From NCBI GenBank assembly GCA_002291925.1, contig DBAY01000004.1, positions 1-37,916 on the forward strand: DNA of 37,916 nucleotides. Direction: 5' to 3'. This DNA is from Alphaproteobacteria bacterium UBA998. GTDB taxonomy: Bacteria > Pseudomonadota > Alphaproteobacteria > Rickettsiales > UBA998. A model generated the notes under the pieces. That model worked only from the letters and a program-made list of their open reading frames with translations, had not been told where the DNA came from and ran no database searches. Position numbers and translations under genes: made by a program. Positions 8,880 to 16,412 of this stretch are shown in pieces; within the stretch, counting starts at the first letter, position 1; every line of letters starts with the position of its first letter.

Positions 8880-8953
8880 GTTTCTGGTTGCTAGTTGCTG
8901 GTTGCTAGCATCCCAGATTCCAAACCAGCAGTCAGCAACCCGAAACCAACAAC
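8880..8953. repeat. GTTGCT direct/inverted repeat before leuS
   Basis: The spacer between the lipoprotein and leuS contains three GGTTGCT/AGTTGCT copies in tandem (8885-8908) facing a reverse copy (ACCAGCAGTCAGCAACC, about 8923-8939) and a second partial one (ACCAACAACC). Together they can fold into a long hairpin. It ends about 7 nt before the leuS ATG and there is no good ribosome binding site, so it might affect leuS translation. It is not T-box-like. Confidence 0.55.
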
Positions 8954-8959
8954 CATCCC

Positions 8960-11509
8960 ATGCACGACCGCTACAATCCCCGTGAGGCCGAACCGCGCTG
9001 GCAGCAGCGCTGGGAAGAGACGCAGGCCTTCGCCGCTGACCGCCATCCCGACCGCCCGAGCTACTACGTGCTGGAGATGTTCCCCTACCCCTCGGGCCAC
9101 ATCCATATGGGCCATGTGCGCAACTATGCGCTGGGTGACGTGGTGGCGCGCTACCGCCGTGCCAAGGGCTATAACGTCCTGCACCCGATGGGCTGGGATG
9201 CGTTCGGCATGCCCGCCGAGAACGCGGCCATCCAGAAACGCGTGCACCCGGCCGCCTGGACCTATGAAAACATCGCCACCATGCGGGGCCAGCTAAAATC
9301 CATCGGCCTTTCCTATGACTGGGCGCGCGAATTCGCCACCTGCGACCAGGATTATTACCGCCACGAGCAGCGCTTCTTCCTGCGCATGGTCGAAGCAGGG
9401 CTCGCCTACCGCAAGGAAGGCTTCGTCAACTGGGATCCGGTCGACAATACCGTGCTCGCCAATGAGCAGGTGATTGACGGGCGCGGCTGGCGCTCCGGTG
9501 CGCTGGTGGAGCGCCGCAAGCTCTCGCAATGGTTCCTGAAGATCACCGCGTTTGCCGATGACCTGCTCGCCGCGCTCGACACCCTGCCCGAATGGCCGGA
9601 GAAAGTGCGCCTGATGCAGGAGCGCTGGATCGGCAAATCCTACGGCGCCAGCGTGCGGTTTGCGCTCTCCAACGGGGAAGCGCTGGAGGTGTATACCACT
9701 CGCCCCGACACGCTATTTGGCATGAGCTTCGCGGCCATCTCGCCCAATCACCCGCTGGTGGAGCGGCTGGCGAAGGGCGATCCCTCCATGCAGGCCTTTC
9801 TGGAGGAATGCGCCCAACTCGGCACCAGCGAGGAGGCGATTGAGAAAGCCGAGAAGAAAGGCTTCCCGACGGGGCTTTCCGTGAAGCATCCCTTCAAGGG
9901 TGACAGCTTTCCGCTGTTCATCGCCAATTTCGTGCTGATGGAATACGGCACCGGCGCCATTTTCGGCTGCCCGGCCCATGACCAGCGCGACTTGGATTTC
10001 GCCCGCAAGTACGGCCTCACCGTGACGCCCGTGGTGGCCCCGAAGGGCGAGGACATCACCATTGATGAGGAAGCCTATACGGGCCCCGGTTTGATCGTGA
10101 ATTCCGACTTCCTGAACGGCATGGACGTGGAAACCGCGAAGCAGGAAGTGATCCGTCGTCTGGAGCAGATGGGCATCGGCACCGCGAAGGTGAATTACCG
10201 CCTGCGCGACTGGGGGGTCTCGCGCCAGCGCTACTGGGGCTGCCCCATCCCGATGATCCATTGCGAGGCCTGCGGCATCGTGCCGGTGCCGGAGAACCAG
10301 CTCCCCGTCACGCTGCCGGAGGACGTCACCTTCGACAAGCCCGGCAACCCGCTGGAGCATCACCCCACCTGGAAACAGGTGGACTGCCCGCAATGTGGCA
10401 AGGCAGCCCGCCGCGAGACGGACACGTTTGATACGTTCTTCGAATCCTCCTGGTACTTCGCCCGCTTCGCGTCGCCTCAGGCGGCGGAGGGCATCGACAA
10501 GGACGCCGCTGCGCGGTGGCTACCGGTTGATCAATATATCGGCGGCATCGAGCATGCGGTGCTGCATCTGCTGTATTCGCGTTTCTTCACACGCGCCCTG
10601 AAGGCCTGCGGGCTGATGGACGTAGAAGAGCCGTTCAAGGGCCTCAAGACGCAGGGCATGATCACCCACGAAACCTACAAGTCGCGTGACGGCCAGTGGC
10701 GCTCGCCTGACGAGGTGATGAAGCGCGAGGACGGAACGTGGGTGCTGGCGGAAAATGGCGACCCCATCGAAGTCGGCCGCATCGAGAAGATGAGCAAGTC
10801 GAAGAAGAACACCGTCGACCCGCGCCACATCCTCACCACCTACGGCGCGGATACGGCGCGGCTTTTCATGCTCTCTGACAGCCCGCCGGAGCGCGATCTG
10901 GAATGGACGGAAGCCGGCATCGAGGGTGCCTGGCGCTATGTGGGCCGGCTCTGGCGGCTGCTCTATGAACATCGCGACGCGGTGCTCTCCGCCGGAGCCC
11001 CCGGCGAGGTGCAGGGAGACGCGCTGGAGGCACGGCGGGCCGTGCACAAGACCATCGACCTGGTGACGAAGGACATCGAGGCCTTCCACTTCAACAAGGC
11101 CGTCGCCCGCCTGCGCGAACTGACCAACACGCTCTACTCCCTTCCGATGGAGGCTCCCGGCGCAGCCTCAGTCATGCGCGAGGGCATTCGTACGCTGGTC
11201 GTGCTGGTGTCACCCTTCATGCCGCATCTGGCGGAGGAAATGTGGGCGGCGCTCGGTGAAGAGGGCATGGTGTGCGATGCCGCCTGGCCCGCCGCCGATC
11301 CGGCGCTGCTGGTGGATGAGACGGTGACGGTGGCGGTGCAGGTTAATGGCAAACTGCGCGCCACCATCGCGCTGGTGAAGGACGCCCCACGCGAGACGGC
11401 CGAGGCCGAGGCGCTGGCGCAACCCGGTGTACAGAATGCGATTGAAGGCAAACAGGTGAAGAAAGTCATCGTGGTGCCGAACAAGATCGTCAACGTGGTG
11501 GCGGCCTGA
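8960..11509 (+). CDS. leuS: Leucyl-tRNA synthetase
   Basis: Class I aminoacyl-tRNA synthetase that charges tRNA-Leu in the cytoplasm; 849 residues, a normal length. The HIGH signature is HMGH at 49-52 in YPSGHIHMGHVRNYALGD. The CP1 editing domain follows (YTTRPDTLFGMSFAAISP, and GTGAIFGCPAHDQRDLDFA with the conserved editing aspartate region). The zinc-type pairs CEACG and CPQCG lie in the connective part, then DTFDTFFESSWYFARFASP and the KMSKS loop at 610-614. The C-terminal anticodon-binding helices and the small terminal domain (VAVQVNGKLRATI) are complete. lptE begins 1 nt after the stop. Confidence 0.98.
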   Translation: MHDRYNPREAEPRWQQRWEETQAFAADRHPDRPSYYVLEMFPYPSGHIHMGHVRNYALGDVVARYRRAKGYNVLHPMGWDAFGMPAENAAIQKRVHPAAWTYENIATMRGQLKSIGLSYDWAREFATCDQDYYRHEQRFFLRMVEAGLAYRKEGFVNWDPVDNTVLANEQVIDGRGWRSGALVERRKLSQWFLKITAFADDLLAALDTLPEWPEKVRLMQERWIGKSYGASVRFALSNGEALEVYTTRPDTLFGMSFAAISPNHPLVERLAKGDPSMQAFLEECAQLGTSEEAIEKAEKKGFPTGLSVKHPFKGDSFPLFIANFVLMEYGTGAIFGCPAHDQRDLDFARKYGLTVTPVVAPKGEDITIDEEAYTGPGLIVNSDFLNGMDVETAKQEVIRRLEQMGIGTAKVNYRLRDWGVSRQRYWGCPIPMIHCEACGIVPVPENQLPVTLPEDVTFDKPGNPLEHHPTWKQVDCPQCGKAARRETDTFDTFFESSWYFARFASPQAAEGIDKDAAARWLPVDQYIGGIEHAVLHLLYSRFFTRALKACGLMDVEEPFKGLKTQGMITHETYKSRDGQWRSPDEVMKREDGTWVLAENGDPIEVGRIEKMSKSKKNTVDPRHILTTYGADTARLFMLSDSPPERDLEWTEAGIEGAWRYVGRLWRLLYEHRDAVLSAGAPGEVQGDALEARRAVHKTIDLVTKDIEAFHFNKAVARLRELTNTLYSLPMEAPGAASVMREGIRTLVVLVSPFMPHLAEEMWAALGEEGMVCDAAWPAADPALLVDETVTVAVQVNGKLRATIALVKDAPRETAEAEALAQPGVQNAIEGKQVKKVIVVPNKIVNVVAA

Positions 11510-11510
11510 C

Positions 11511-12023
11511 ATGCGCGCGCTGCTCCTCAGCCTCGTCCTCATGCTCGCCGGATGCGGCTTCCAGCCCGTCTATGGCACACGCGCCGAAGGGGGCCTTTCC
11601 AACACGCTGCGGCAAGTGGAAGTCTTGCCCGTGCCCGGGCGTGTGGGCCAGGTGTTCGTGGCCGCGCTGGAAGACAGGCTCGACCCCCAGGCCGAGGGCA
11701 GCAGCAAGCGCTATGAGCTGAAGCCCTCCGTGACGGTGCAGATGGTGCCCGTCAGCATCGCGCCGGACGGCACGGTCGCGCGTTTCCGGGTGCTTTATGA
11801 CACGCGCTTTACCCTCTATGACCGGGAAGCGGGCAAGCGGGTGGCCAGCGACCGCATCCAGCGTTCGGGCAGCTACCAGGTGATCAATGATGCAGAATAT
11901 TCGGCCTATGTCGCCGAGCAGGATGCCATCGCACGCGGCCTCGAGGAGCTGGCGCAGGATTATTTCCTGCGTATCTCCAATGTGCTGAAGGACTATGAGG
12001 CCAAACAGGGGCAGCGCGTATGA
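11511..12023 (+). CDS. lptE: LPS-assembly lipoprotein LptE
   Basis: LptE is the outer-membrane lipoprotein plug of the LptD/LptE machine that inserts lipopolysaccharide into the outer leaflet. The 170-residue product has a signal peptide with lipobox LAGC (Cys15), followed at once by the family hallmark GFQPVYG. The body has the expected beta-alpha pattern (LRQVEVLPVPGRVGQVFVAA, then ARFRVLYDTRFTLYDREAGK). It lies between leuS and holA, the standard leuS-lptE-holA arrangement of proteobacteria. The stop overlaps the holA start (ATGA), indicating translational coupling. Confidence 0.93.
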   Translation: MRALLLSLVLMLAGCGFQPVYGTRAEGGLSNTLRQVEVLPVPGRVGQVFVAALEDRLDPQAEGSSKRYELKPSVTVQMVPVSIAPDGTVARFRVLYDTRFTLYDREAGKRVASDRIQRSGSYQVINDAEYSAYVAEQDAIARGLEELAQDYFLRISNVLKDYEAKQGQRV

Positions 12024-13018
12024 AGCTCGGCCCGCGCGATCTCGCGGGGTTCATGGCCGATCCGGCCCGCTTTCGCGCGGTGCTGATCTACGGCCCGGAT
12101 GAAGGCCTGATCCGCGAACGGCGCAAGGCGATTTTAGAGAAAGTCTGCGATGCGAATGACCCGTTCGGCCTGACCGAACTGGCAGGCGACCAGGTGGAGA
12201 AAGAGCCGCAAAAACTTTTCGAAGCACTGGCGTCCTTCTCGCTCATCGGCGAGGCGCCGGTCGTGTGGGTGCGCGATGGTGGCGGCAAGGCCGGCGCGGT
12301 GATTCAGGAAGCGCTGAACGGACCGAAAGGCAATTTTCTGCTGGTGACGGCAGGGGAGTTGGACAGCCGCAACGCGCTGCGCAAAGCGTTTGAAGACAAG
12401 CCGGAACTGGCAGCACTGGCCTGCTATGCGGATGAAGGGGACACGCTGGAGCGGGTCATCCGGGGTTTCCTGACGAAGGAACAGATTTCGACCTCGCCGG
12501 ATGTGGTGCAATATCTGGTGCAGCATCTGGGCAATGACCGCGGCATCACGCTTTCCGAGTTGCAGAAAATTGCGCTCTATGTGGGTGAGACGAAAACGCT
12601 AACGCCGGAAGCCGTCGAGGCATTGGTCAATGACAATACGCTGCTGGCGCTGGACGATCTGGCGTATGCGCTGATCGAGGGACGCGGGCGGGAATTGCAT
12701 CACGTGGCGGAGCGGCTGTTGCAGGAAGACGGGCACCCCGTGGCCCTGCTGCGCGGCATGGTGCGCACGGTGGAGCGCTTGCTTGCCCCCAAGAGCATGA
12801 TGGCCCAGGGTAAGAATGCCGATCAGGCCATGATGGCGCTGCGTCCGCCGGTCTTCTTCAAGGAAAAGGACCGCATGAAACGCGCCCTCGCCAAGCGCTC
12901 CGTTCCTCAGCTGGAAGCCCTGCTGCTCCGCCTGTTGGCGGCTGAGCGCCGCTGCAAACGCGGCGGCGACGTGAATCTGATCTTCCAGCATGACCTCGCC
13001 GAAGCCGCAAGGCTGTAA
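12020..13018 (+). CDS. holA: DNA polymerase III subunit delta
   Basis: The delta subunit opens the beta sliding clamp within the clamp loader. The 332-residue length is normal. The beginning KLGPRDLAGFMADPARFRAV and LIYGPDEGLIRERRKAI is the family's N-terminal degenerate AAA+ nucleotide-site region. Later come LLVTAGELDSRNALRKAFE, CYADEGDTLERVIRGFL and the C-terminal collar helices with RCKRGG. The start overlaps the lptE stop by 4 nt. Directly downstream lies the 600 bp candidate replication origin. Confidence 0.93.
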   Translation: MKLGPRDLAGFMADPARFRAVLIYGPDEGLIRERRKAILEKVCDANDPFGLTELAGDQVEKEPQKLFEALASFSLIGEAPVVWVRDGGGKAGAVIQEALNGPKGNFLLVTAGELDSRNALRKAFEDKPELAALACYADEGDTLERVIRGFLTKEQISTSPDVVQYLVQHLGNDRGITLSELQKIALYVGETKTLTPEAVEALVNDNTLLALDDLAYALIEGRGRELHHVAERLLQEDGHPVALLRGMVRTVERLLAPKSMMAQGKNADQAMMALRPPVFFKEKDRMKRALAKRSVPQLEALLLRLLAAERRCKRGGDVNLIFQHDLAEAARL

Positions 13019-13026
13019 GCTGTTTT

Positions 13027-13109
13027 GTCATTCCGGGACGCGTCAGCGGGCCCGGAATCTCTGCGCGCGACGATGGAGATCCTGCGCAGCCTTCGGCTCG
13101 CAGGATGAC
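13027..13109. repeat. Dispersed GTCAT...ATGAC palindromic element
   Basis: It starts GTCATTCCGGGACG and ends CTCGCAGGATGAC, with two internal hairpins (CCGGGACGC/GCGGGCCCGG and GATCCTGCGC/GCAGGAT). It lies 8 nt after the holA stop and shares its right half (CTGCGCAG-CTCGCAG-ATGAC) with the element at 27541-27625. It is probably a non-autonomous intergenic repeat that may also act as a terminator. Confidence 0.7.
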
Positions 13110-13204
13110 GGCTACACTATTGTGTGAGTCGAGCGCAAGAGGCGCGAGTCAGCGCCATGAGCCCGCGAAGCGTCGCCTACTGCTGAGGCCAGCAGGCCGG
13201 AGCA

Positions 13205-13615
13205 GGGGCAAACCAAAAACACTTGTGAAAAACACTGGGGATAACGCTTTGTTAAGCTTTGGGAGGGTAGAGTGGAGAAACCGTGAAGGGAGATTCATCC
13301 CCATTCTTCCATCCGCACACCCCCGGTTATGGACGGGAATTATGGGGTGTGAAAAGAATCCTCCGGATGTGTTGAAATCGGTGGATAACATCCATCCCCA
13401 TTTTTCGCTACGTCTCTATCCTCATCCCATCGTCAGAAATCCTGCGCGTTTGGCGGGAATGTTATCAACTCAATTCACTGTGTTATCCACATACCTGCGC
13501 TGAGGATAACATTCCGTCCAAGGAGGGGATGAAAAAGAATCCCCATCTTTCAGGGGAACCACTACTTACTCATCTCCTCTATTCTTATAATTATAATTAG
13601 ATTAAGGAGGGAGGC
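13205..13615. other. oriC: Candidate chromosomal replication origin (oriC)
   Basis: This gene-free stretch next to hemE contains one perfect DnaA box TTATCCACA (13483-13491, plus) and three one-mismatch boxes on the minus strand: TTATCCCCA (13236-13244), TTATCCACC (13380-13388) and TTATCCTCA (13501-13509). The last two of the right-hand group form a perfect 8 bp inverted repeat TGTTATCC ... GGATAACA (13481-13511). A 12-mer ATCCCCATYYTT occurs three times (13297, 13394, 13539). An AT-rich tract (13581-13606) could be the unwinding element. GANTC sites are at 13292, 13356 and 13537. In alphaproteobacteria such as Caulobacter and Rickettsia the origin lies beside hemE. Against it, genes on both sides point the same way. 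Confidence 0.6.
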
Positions 13616-14632
13616 ATGGGAGCCTTTCTCGATCTCTTTGCCGGCCGACCGGTCAGCCGTCCGCCCTTCTGGTTCATGCGCCAGGCAGGACGCTACATGG
13701 CCGAATACCGTGAGGTGCGCGCCAAGGCAGGAGATTTCCTGAACCTTTGCTATTCACCAGAGATGGCCACCGAAGTGACGTTGCAGCCGATTCGCCGCTT
13801 CGGCATGGATGCGGCAATCATCTTCTCGGACATTCTCGTGGTGCCGCATGCGCTGGGCAGCGCGGTGCATTTCGAGAAAGGCGAAGGGCCCCGCGTGGAG
13901 CCGGTGAAAAGCGGCGCGGACATCGCCCGCCTCGATGAAGCGAAACTGCCACGCCACCTTGCCCCCGTCTATGAGGCCATCGCCAGGACACGCGCCGCCC
14001 TGCCGAAGGAAACCGCCCTCATCGGTTTCGCCGGCGCGCCGTGGACGCTTGCCTGCTACATGCTGGAAGGGCGGGGCAAGACCGATTTCGCCGCCGCCCG
14101 CCGCGCTGCCTATGCGACCCCGTCGCTGCTCGCCGCCCTCATCGGTGTGCTGAGTTCAGCCGTGGTGGAGCATCTCTGCGCGCAGGTGGAAGCCGGGGCC
14201 GATGCGCTGCAGCTCTTTGACAGCTGGGCCGGGCTGGTGCCCGCCAGCCAGCGGGAGGCACTCATCACCGGCCCCGCGCGCGCCGTCATCGCCGAAGTCA
14301 AGCGCCGCCATCCGGATGTGCCCATCATTGCCTTCCCGAAAGGTCTGGGTTTGGATCTGGCGCATTACGCACGAAGTACCGGTGCCGATGGGCTCAGCGT
14401 TGACATGCAGACAGACATCACGGCGCTGGACGTCCCCTGCGTGCTGCAAGGCAACCTTGACCCGCTGCTGCTGGCCGCCAGCCGTGAGGGTACGTTGCAG
14501 GAAGCGCGCCGACTGCGCGAGAAAATGACGGACCGGCGGTATGTGTTCAACCTTGGCCACGGGATTGTGCCCGAGACGCCGGTAGAGCATGTCGATGCGC
14601 TCTCCGCGCTGCTACGTGCGGAAGCCTCTTGA
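13616..14632 (+). CDS. hemE: Uroporphyrinogen decarboxylase
   Basis: It decarboxylates the four acetate side chains of uroporphyrinogen III to give coproporphyrinogen III in heme synthesis. The 338-residue length is normal. The hallmark PPFWFMRQAGRYMAEYR is at 16-32 and the catalytic aspartate is D72 in IIFSDILVVPHALG. FAGAPWTLACYMLEGRG, LFDSWAGLVP and the C-terminal FNLGHGIVPETPVEHV are also family marks. The ATG at 13616 has a strong AGGAGGG site 6-7 nt before it. It heads the heme cluster hemE-hemH-hemJ-rho directly next to the candidate origin. Confidence 0.97.
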   Translation: MGAFLDLFAGRPVSRPPFWFMRQAGRYMAEYREVRAKAGDFLNLCYSPEMATEVTLQPIRRFGMDAAIIFSDILVVPHALGSAVHFEKGEGPRVEPVKSGADIARLDEAKLPRHLAPVYEAIARTRAALPKETALIGFAGAPWTLACYMLEGRGKTDFAAARRAAYATPSLLAALIGVLSSAVVEHLCAQVEAGADALQLFDSWAGLVPASQREALITGPARAVIAEVKRRHPDVPIIAFPKGLGLDLAHYARSTGADGLSVDMQTDITALDVPCVLQGNLDPLLLAASREGTLQEARRLREKMTDRRYVFNLGHGIVPETPVEHVDALSALLRAEAS

Positions 14633-14633
14633 A

Positions 14634-14771
14634 ATGCCTCATATCCCGCTTATCCTTCTCGGTGTCTCTGCCGCGGTGAAACTGGCGGCGGCGGCGCGAC
14701 TGAAACACCGCACCCGCGCGGCGCAACAAAAGGATGAAACCGATGGCCGAAAAAGCGATCCGCACGGGTAG
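14634..14771 (+). CDS. Possible small membrane peptide between hemE and hemH
   Basis: A 45-codon frame begins 1 nt after the hemE stop. It encodes a hydrophobic N-terminal half (MPHIPLILLGVSAAVKLAAA) and a charged tail, and runs 29 nt into hemH. It has no clear ribosome binding site, and GC-rich sequence makes such frames common by chance. It would make sense only as a translationally coupled peptide. Doubtful. Confidence 0.25.
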   Translation: MPHIPLILLGVSAAVKLAAAARLKHRTRAAQQKDETDGRKSDPHG

Positions 14772-15792
14772 GCGCACGGCCATCGTGCTGTTCAATCTCG
14801 GCGGGCCGGACGCGCTGGAATCCGTGCGGCCGTTCCTGTTCAACCTGTTCAACGATCCGCTTATCTTCCGTCTGCCGGGCGTTATCCGCCGTCCGCTCGC
14901 GGCCTTCGTCAGCAAGCGGCGCGAGAAGAAGGCGCAAGGCATCTATGCGGAGATGGGCGGCAAATCGCCGCTCCTGGAAAACACCCTCGCGCAAGCCGAG
15001 GCATTGCAGGCCCGGCTCTCTGGAGCGGGCGAAGTGAAACTATTCGTCTGCATGCGCTACTGGCACCCGATGAGTGACGAAGTGGCGCGTCAGGTGAAGG
15101 ACTACGCGCCCGACCAGATTCTCTGGCTACCGCTCTATCCGCAATTCTCCACCACCACCACGCTCTCCTCCTTCCGGGACTGGCGCGATGCGGCGGCGCG
15201 GGCGGGCATCGCGACGAAAAATACCGAAATCTGCTGCTACCCGACCGACTTCACCTTCCTTGCTGCCCATGCCGATCTTATCCAGAAAGCCATTTTCGAA
15301 GCGTCAGCGCATGGCACGCCGCGCATCCTGTTTTCCGCGCACGGCCTGCCGGAATCGGTGGTGCGCGACGGCGATCCCTATCAATGGCAGGTGGAGCAGA
15401 CGGTCGAGCGGCTGCGTGGCATCCTGAACTTATCCCCCGAGCAGGCCTATCCCACCTACCAGAGCCGCGTCGGCCCGCTGAAATGGATCGGCCCTTCCAC
15501 CGAGGACGAAATCCACAAGGCGGGGCAGGATAAGGTGCCGCTCATCATTGTACCGATTGCCTTCGTGTCGGAGCATTCGGAAACGCTGGTGGAACTCGAT
15601 ATCGAATATCGCGAGCTGGCCGAGGAGGCAGGTGTGCCGCATTACACCCGCGTGCCGGCGCTGGGTACCCACCCCGATTTCATCGAGGCGCTGGCGAAGC
15701 TTTGCCTGCAGGTGGAGGAGAACCAGTCCCTGCTCAGCCCGCCCACCGAGCAGCGCTGCCCGCCCGGATTTTCCCAATGCTATTGCCGCTAG
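14743..15792 (+). CDS. hemH: Ferrochelatase
   Basis: It inserts Fe2+ into protoporphyrin IX, the last step of heme synthesis. The 349-residue product shows VLFNLGGPD near the N-terminus, RYWHPMSDE, LPLYPQFSTTTT, the catalytic-histidine motif LFSAHGLPESVV, YQSRVGPLKWIGPSTEDEI and the second metal-site segment FVSEHSETLVELDIEY. The C-terminal tail has cysteines in LCLQVEEN and RCPPGFSQCYC, compatible with the [2Fe-2S] cluster known from some bacterial ferrochelatases, including Caulobacter (the ligand assignment is inference). The ATG at 14743 is preferred over 14734 because AAAGG is 9 nt before it. hemJ follows after 34 nt. Confidence 0.95.
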   Translation: MAEKAIRTGRRTAIVLFNLGGPDALESVRPFLFNLFNDPLIFRLPGVIRRPLAAFVSKRREKKAQGIYAEMGGKSPLLENTLAQAEALQARLSGAGEVKLFVCMRYWHPMSDEVARQVKDYAPDQILWLPLYPQFSTTTTLSSFRDWRDAAARAGIATKNTEICCYPTDFTFLAAHADLIQKAIFEASAHGTPRILFSAHGLPESVVRDGDPYQWQVEQTVERLRGILNLSPEQAYPTYQSRVGPLKWIGPSTEDEIHKAGQDKVPLIIVPIAFVSEHSETLVELDIEYRELAEEAGVPHYTRVPALGTHPDFIEALAKLCLQVEENQSLLSPPTEQRCPPGFSQCYCR

Positions 15793-15826
15793 GCGATGGC
15801 CACCCCCCACGCTGCCTGAGGATGCC

Positions 15827-16258
15827 ATGAATTCCTACCTCGTTGCCGAAGCCCTGCATATTATCAGCTTCACCGCCTGGATGGCGGGAATGTTCTACCT
15901 GCCGCGCCTCTACGTCTATCACAGCGAGGTCGCGCCGGGCTCGGAAGCCGACCAGATCTTCCAGGTGATGGAGCGCCGCCTGCTGCGCATCATCATCAAT
16001 CCGGCGATGATCGGCACTTTCGTGTTTGGCGGCTGGCTGGTGTACCTGACGGAAGCCTATAAGCAGGGCTGGTGGCACGCGAAAATGGCGCTGGTGGTGT
16101 TTGGCATGGGCGGGGTGCATGGCATGCTGTCGAAATACCGCAAGGATTTTGCCAAGGGCCAGAATCGCAAAAGCGCCAAATTCTACCGTATTCTCAATGA
16201 GGTGCCGACGTTGCTCTTCATCCCCATCGTGTTTCTGGCCGTTTTAAAGCCTTTTTAA
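15827..16258 (+). CDS. hemJ: Protoporphyrinogen IX oxidase HemJ
   Basis: This 143-residue membrane protein has four transmembrane segments (about 6-25, 54-74, 83-100 and 122-142). It oxidises protoporphyrinogen IX to protoporphyrin IX in bacteria without HemG or HemY. The conserved histidine is H11 in AEALHIISFTAWMAGMFYLP; other family marks are RLYVYH, GWWHAKMALV with the conserved lysine, and the C-terminal FRILNEVPTLL-like segment (here YRILNEVPTLLFIPIV). The ATG at 15827 has GAGG 5-8 nt before it and restores the normal family length. Its place between hemH and rho is usual in alphaproteobacteria and completes the end of the heme pathway here. Confidence 0.94.
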   Translation: MNSYLVAEALHIISFTAWMAGMFYLPRLYVYHSEVAPGSEADQIFQVMERRLLRIIINPAMIGTFVFGGWLVYLTEAYKQGWWHAKMALVVFGMGGVHGMLSKYRKDFAKGQNRKSAKFYRILNEVPTLLFIPIVFLAVLKPF

Positions 16259-16260
16259 CC

Positions 16261-16288
16261 TTTACGTCCCAGAATTACGTGATACACT
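16261..16288 (+). promoter_or_regulatory. Candidate rho promoter
   Basis: TTTACG (16261-16266) and TACACT (16283-16288) are separated by 16 nt. This would give a leader of about 118 nt before the rho start. The spacing and the good -10 make it plausible. Confidence 0.4.
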
Positions 16289-16314
16289 AAAAGCCTCTCA
16301 GGAAAACCGTCGGA

Positions 16315-16344
16315 AATCCATTGACCCTCCGCCGGTGATGGATT
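16315..16344 (+). promoter_or_regulatory. Hairpin in the rho leader
   Basis: AATCCAT and ATGGATT form a 7 bp stem around a C-rich loop in the untranslated leader of rho, followed by a long C/T-rich stretch (about 16348-16380). Such unstructured C-rich RNA is what Rho itself binds, and rho is autoregulated in its leader in E. coli. Self-control by attenuation is therefore possible here (inference). Confidence 0.4.
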
Positions 16345-16412
16345 AACCCTTCCTTCCCTTTTCCATCCCCCCTCCCCCTGACATTTGCATCAACTAACAC
16401 TCTGTCACCCGC

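Noticed and set aside
8879..8959. T-box riboswitch before leuS
   Set aside because: No T-box consensus and no antiterminator; T-boxes are not expected in alphaproteobacteria. The sequence is a simple repeat.
13105..13503. 132-codon plus-strand frame between holA and hemE
   Set aside because: It runs through a palindromic repeat and the DnaA-box region, has no ribosome binding site and no protein-like pattern; it is a chance frame in the origin candidate.
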